Assembly: GCF_020536995.1 (NCBI RefSeq)
Contig: NC_068357.1
Coordinates: 62,694,721-62,758,720 of the forward strand
Length of the DNA stretch: 64,000 nucleotides
Direction of reading: 5' to 3'
From: Dreissena polymorpha
Taxonomy: Eukaryota > Mollusca > Bivalvia > Myida > Dreissenidae
A program made the position numbers and the translations under genes. Of this stretch, positions 60,561-64,000 are shown piece after piece (within the stretch, counting starts at the first letter, position 1; each line of letters begins with the position of its first letter). Under the pieces are notes generated by a model. That model was given only the letters and a program-made list of their open reading frames with translations, searched no databases and was not told the origin of the DNA.

Positions 60561-63500
60561 CCATTAATATGGTCGCATTTCGTTCAAAAGTATTGAGGTC
60601 TGGCTTAAACTTTATTAAAATTCATTAATGATCATTTCACCACCTTAATAAAGACCTGGCATTTTGTTCCAATTTCAAGGAATTAAGAATTTTTTCATAT
60701 GATTTATTAAGATTTAAATGCTATGTAAACAATCAATTACGTCGCGCCAACGATCAAAATGTGTTTTAACAAAGGAAACTATTTGTATAACGAACGTTAT
60801 GCTGAAATATTTATAATTACAGATTACAGCCTCACTATCAAAAGGGTTATATTTTCCAGTCGCTTGCGTATGTTCTTAAATTAAAGTTAACTTATACACC
60901 ATATATGTTCAGACGGCATCAATTGTTCATAATAAAAATATCAAATATATAGGAGTAATGGGAACATTTAAATTTATATTCAAATACATGAGAAGGGACG
61001 ATAGTACGGGAGTATCACCGACACTATAGCCGATGTCAATGGCAATACATTTATATTTATACCTTTTGTATTTCTAGCACAATTGAAATACATATACATT
61101 TATACCATGTGTTACAGACTGCTATAATTTGTTTCCGTTATTGACATAGGGTGTTCATCATATTATCCAAATCCCAGATTTAATAAAAAAAAGTATTAAT
61201 CGTAATATTTTTCAATCAATGTGTTCCTGTCGCATGTTGCCTAATGCTCTCTGAACAGTGCATATTAATCCATAAACGGTCTTATTTAGTGCATCGATCT
61301 CGCTGATTCATCCAGGCTGAAAAAACTTCCTTATACCTTCTTTTAATCAAATATGAAGAGGAGCAGGGTTATTAAACAATATTTTGCAAAAGAATAGTTC
61401 CTTGTTACCATGTACAAATATAGAGTTTGTGTTACCGTCTCGAATTTTACAAATACACAACTTACCTTTAAAACAAATAACCAGGACAATCTATTTAATA
61501 TTTGTGTGTGATTATCTTTGTATTTTGATGATTTAAATCTCTTATCTTTAGGGATTTATTTCATTTAAACATATAATATATTGTTAACCATATGAACAGC
61601 CACAGACATATAATATATTGTTAACCATATGAACAGTCACGTGTAGCATTTCTTGATTCTTTGGAATAATATCGACCAGAATTTACAACAAATTCGAGTG
61701 TTATTGGAAACACATTGAATTATTAAGATATAATTTGAAATTTGTTATTCCAGAATATTTTATCAATGTTGTTATTTTTCAGTTGAAATAAAGTAGAACA
61801 GAAATATTATCTTCTCGTATGTTTGATGTGGATGTCTTGTTTCTAACATCTTATAATCCTAGCTCATTAACAAGAATACAAGTACGTATCTATATGTGGG
61901 CTAGAACATCAATAATCATGACATTTCACGCACTACTTTATAAAACAATGTAAGCACACGGTAAGGCTCTTCCTGGGACAGTTTAATACAATCAAACAAT
62001 TAAAAGATAATGTATACAAAAGACACAATTTAGGATTAAATATTATAATTTTCATATAGAATCAAAATTTAGATATTTATCATATGTGATATGATATTTA
62101 AGATAAACAGCAACTCTGAATTTAAATAAACAAACAGCAGACTATAAAATGAAGAGTGTTCTATAATACACACTTGCTTAAGATAATTAGATCATTTTGT
62201 GTACACTTTATTTCGATACCAAAACACTGCAAATATCTGAGAGGAAATTTTTTCGTGATATTTGCATTGTGATTGTCGATGCGGCAATAAGCAGTTTTAG
62301 ACATGCACTTTTCAATTTTTGCATTGTGTTTCCTTACATTCAATGTTTAAAGAAATACACTTTCGTCATTGTAAAAATAATTTTATTTGCAATGAAATAA
62401 TTTAAAAAAATTCCATGACCCTCATGTGTAAATTTTGTAAGCATTGGTTCAATAGAAAATAACGGCAATAGCTGCAAATTGAATGATTAAGTAATTCTAA
62501 CAAACTCAGTTTGGGTGACACTTACGTTGCGTTTCTATGGAAACAAATCAACACATAATTAGTACTTAGAGGACTTCTTTGATGTAGTGTTAATGTTTGC
62601 TTGCACATTCACGTTTCCATGTTTTGTGGGTATTGTGGGTCTCGTTTGATAACCTCGATTATGAAAACGTGGACAATATGTTGAGTCGGCATTGTTTTGA
62701 TTTTTATGTGCAGCCTTTTTTAATTCTATTTTTCCTAGATTTTATAAATATTACAATATATATGTTATAAAACGAGCTGATTTTGGTAAAGCAGAACTTA
62801 TGTAAACTTCCAAGAATGCAGACTTCAAATCACTTTATATCTGTAAGAAAATGAGTTTTGGAAAACATCTATTTAATCAGGGTGCAGAATCAACTGGGTT
62901 TTCAGGGGTTTACACACGGGCTGGACAGAGTGTAATCACATCGTTAAGAACTTTATTTTTGCAAATATCCCATGTTATTGAAATACGTTTGTAAAAATCT
63001 ATAGTGCATAAAAGACAGTTTTTTTCATGCAGTTTGTGTCGATATCTTAAGGTGTAAGAATAAATACTTGAATACGTCTTAAATCGGTGACAAAATTTCA
63101 AGTTGCATGAAACTTTATCGTGTAAAATGAATTCAGTAAACATTGAATTTTTTAAAAAGAACACATGCTTATTAAATAAAGTAATTCAGATGTGTTTCAC
63201 ATTGCCATAAGCAGCATAAAAATCTGTCTTTGATGGACTAAATGAAATTCTTAACAAAACTTTTTGAAAAAAAATTATTTGCAATAAAGCATCTCTTGCC
63301 GTCCAATAAATCCAATAAAGTTAAAATGTGGAACCCCAAAAAGTCACGTGATCCTGCACTCTGTAATAGGTCTTACGATATATGTATGACATGGAATTCT
63401 AGTCAATTTATGCTATAAATAATCCTTTATAAAACACAGTGACATTTGTCTTGTTTGTCGATATAAACACGCTTTTTTATGTAGTCGTATTAAAGTTCGA

Positions 63501-64000
63501 TTTATCAAAAGCTAAGGCCATACATAAAAAATGTATGTTTTCCCTTCCCGACCCATTCAATGGTGGGTATGGATTTTTTTTCAATTTAATTTTAATGTTA
63601 TGAATATGAACTACATGTGGTTAAGATTGAATGCTTAAACACTACATGAATGTACATGCACTTAAGATTCGCTTTAAATTTGACCAGATTGTACAATAAA
63701 TCGCTATACGATTCTTACATGCAAGAATTGATATGTAACTATACTTTTAATAAATGAACTTAAAATCTGCCTTTCACATAAATTTATGTTCTGTATATAA
63801 AGTACCTAAGACATAAGACATTAGTTCCGTTACAATACCACGAACCGTTTTGAACGAAATGTCAGATTTTTTAAAATGGCGTTTTGTTAATATAATCAGT
63901 TTCTTAATATAATCAGAAAACATATTTTACCACTTCCTAATCCTATAAAATCGAATCTCAGAAATTTCAGTGAGTCATTCGGAAAAAGACACAAGCATAA
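60561..64000. other. Unclassified AT-rich sequence
   Basis: No gene or RNA is seen. A 37-bp direct repeat (ATATAATATATTGTTAACCA with CATATGAACAG) occurs twice in tandem at about 61569-61640. The ORF 63164-62910 is not recognised and looks like chance. Confidence 0.35.

Overview
The window looks like nuclear DNA of a bivalve mollusc. It is AT-rich, gene-poor and intron-rich. It carries many tandem-core elements of the kind described in bivalves as 'pearl' elements (non-autonomous Helitron-like), a young BEL/Pao retrotransposon, LINEs, a tRNA-derived SINE and several miniature inverted-repeat elements. Some repeats remind me of Dreissena, but I cannot prove the species from sequence alone.

The best-supported host gene is a selenoprotein W gene on the minus strand. 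Its coding part covers 20898 down to 4197 in five exons of 26, 25, 54, 75 and 75 nt, joined by GT-AG introns, and encodes 84 residues. The selenocysteine codon (UGA at 17860-17858) lies in a 25-nt microexon and gives the family's CxxU redox motif as C-G-G-U. No exon is long enough to be seen as an ordinary ORF, and the Sec UGA further breaks the frame. Introns 3 and 4 are filled with tandem-core elements. Upstream of position 110 a plus-strand gene ends (last exon 2-109), convergent with selenoprotein W.

Layout: 1-110 end of an unrecognised plus-strand gene; 299-1346 tandem-core array; about 2100-20900 selenoprotein W with arrays at 4600-5597, 6683-8480, 8641-10390, 10582-11345, 13370-14055 and 14880-16232, a 1.4-kb inverted-repeat element splitting a (GTA)n microsatellite at 11746-13177, and small MITEs; 21-26.4 kb mostly unique AT-rich sequence with one long-hairpin MITE; 26421-32600 BEL/Pao retrotransposon with identical LTRs; 32.8-36.3 kb a MITE copy and a SINE; 36.3-39.4 kb a LINE on the minus strand; 39.4-49.4 kb mostly unclassified sequence with a 226-bp tandem repeat and a GC-rich duplication; 49454-51067 a LINE insertion with a 15-bp target duplication; 51.3-52.7 kb small repeats; 52858-54425 putative exons of an unrecognised minus-strand gene, possibly of B-box/TRIM type; 56.7-60.6 kb a third LINE with an L1-type ORF1; 60.6-64 kb nothing recognisable.

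I see no operon-like or defence-type novel system. The points most worth following are the selenocysteine microexon, the UGA used for both Sec and stop, the transposon that interrupts a microsatellite, an inverted-repeat element carrying a tRNA-Leu-like promoter, and nuclear-receptor-like half-sites repeated many times inside the intronic arrays.
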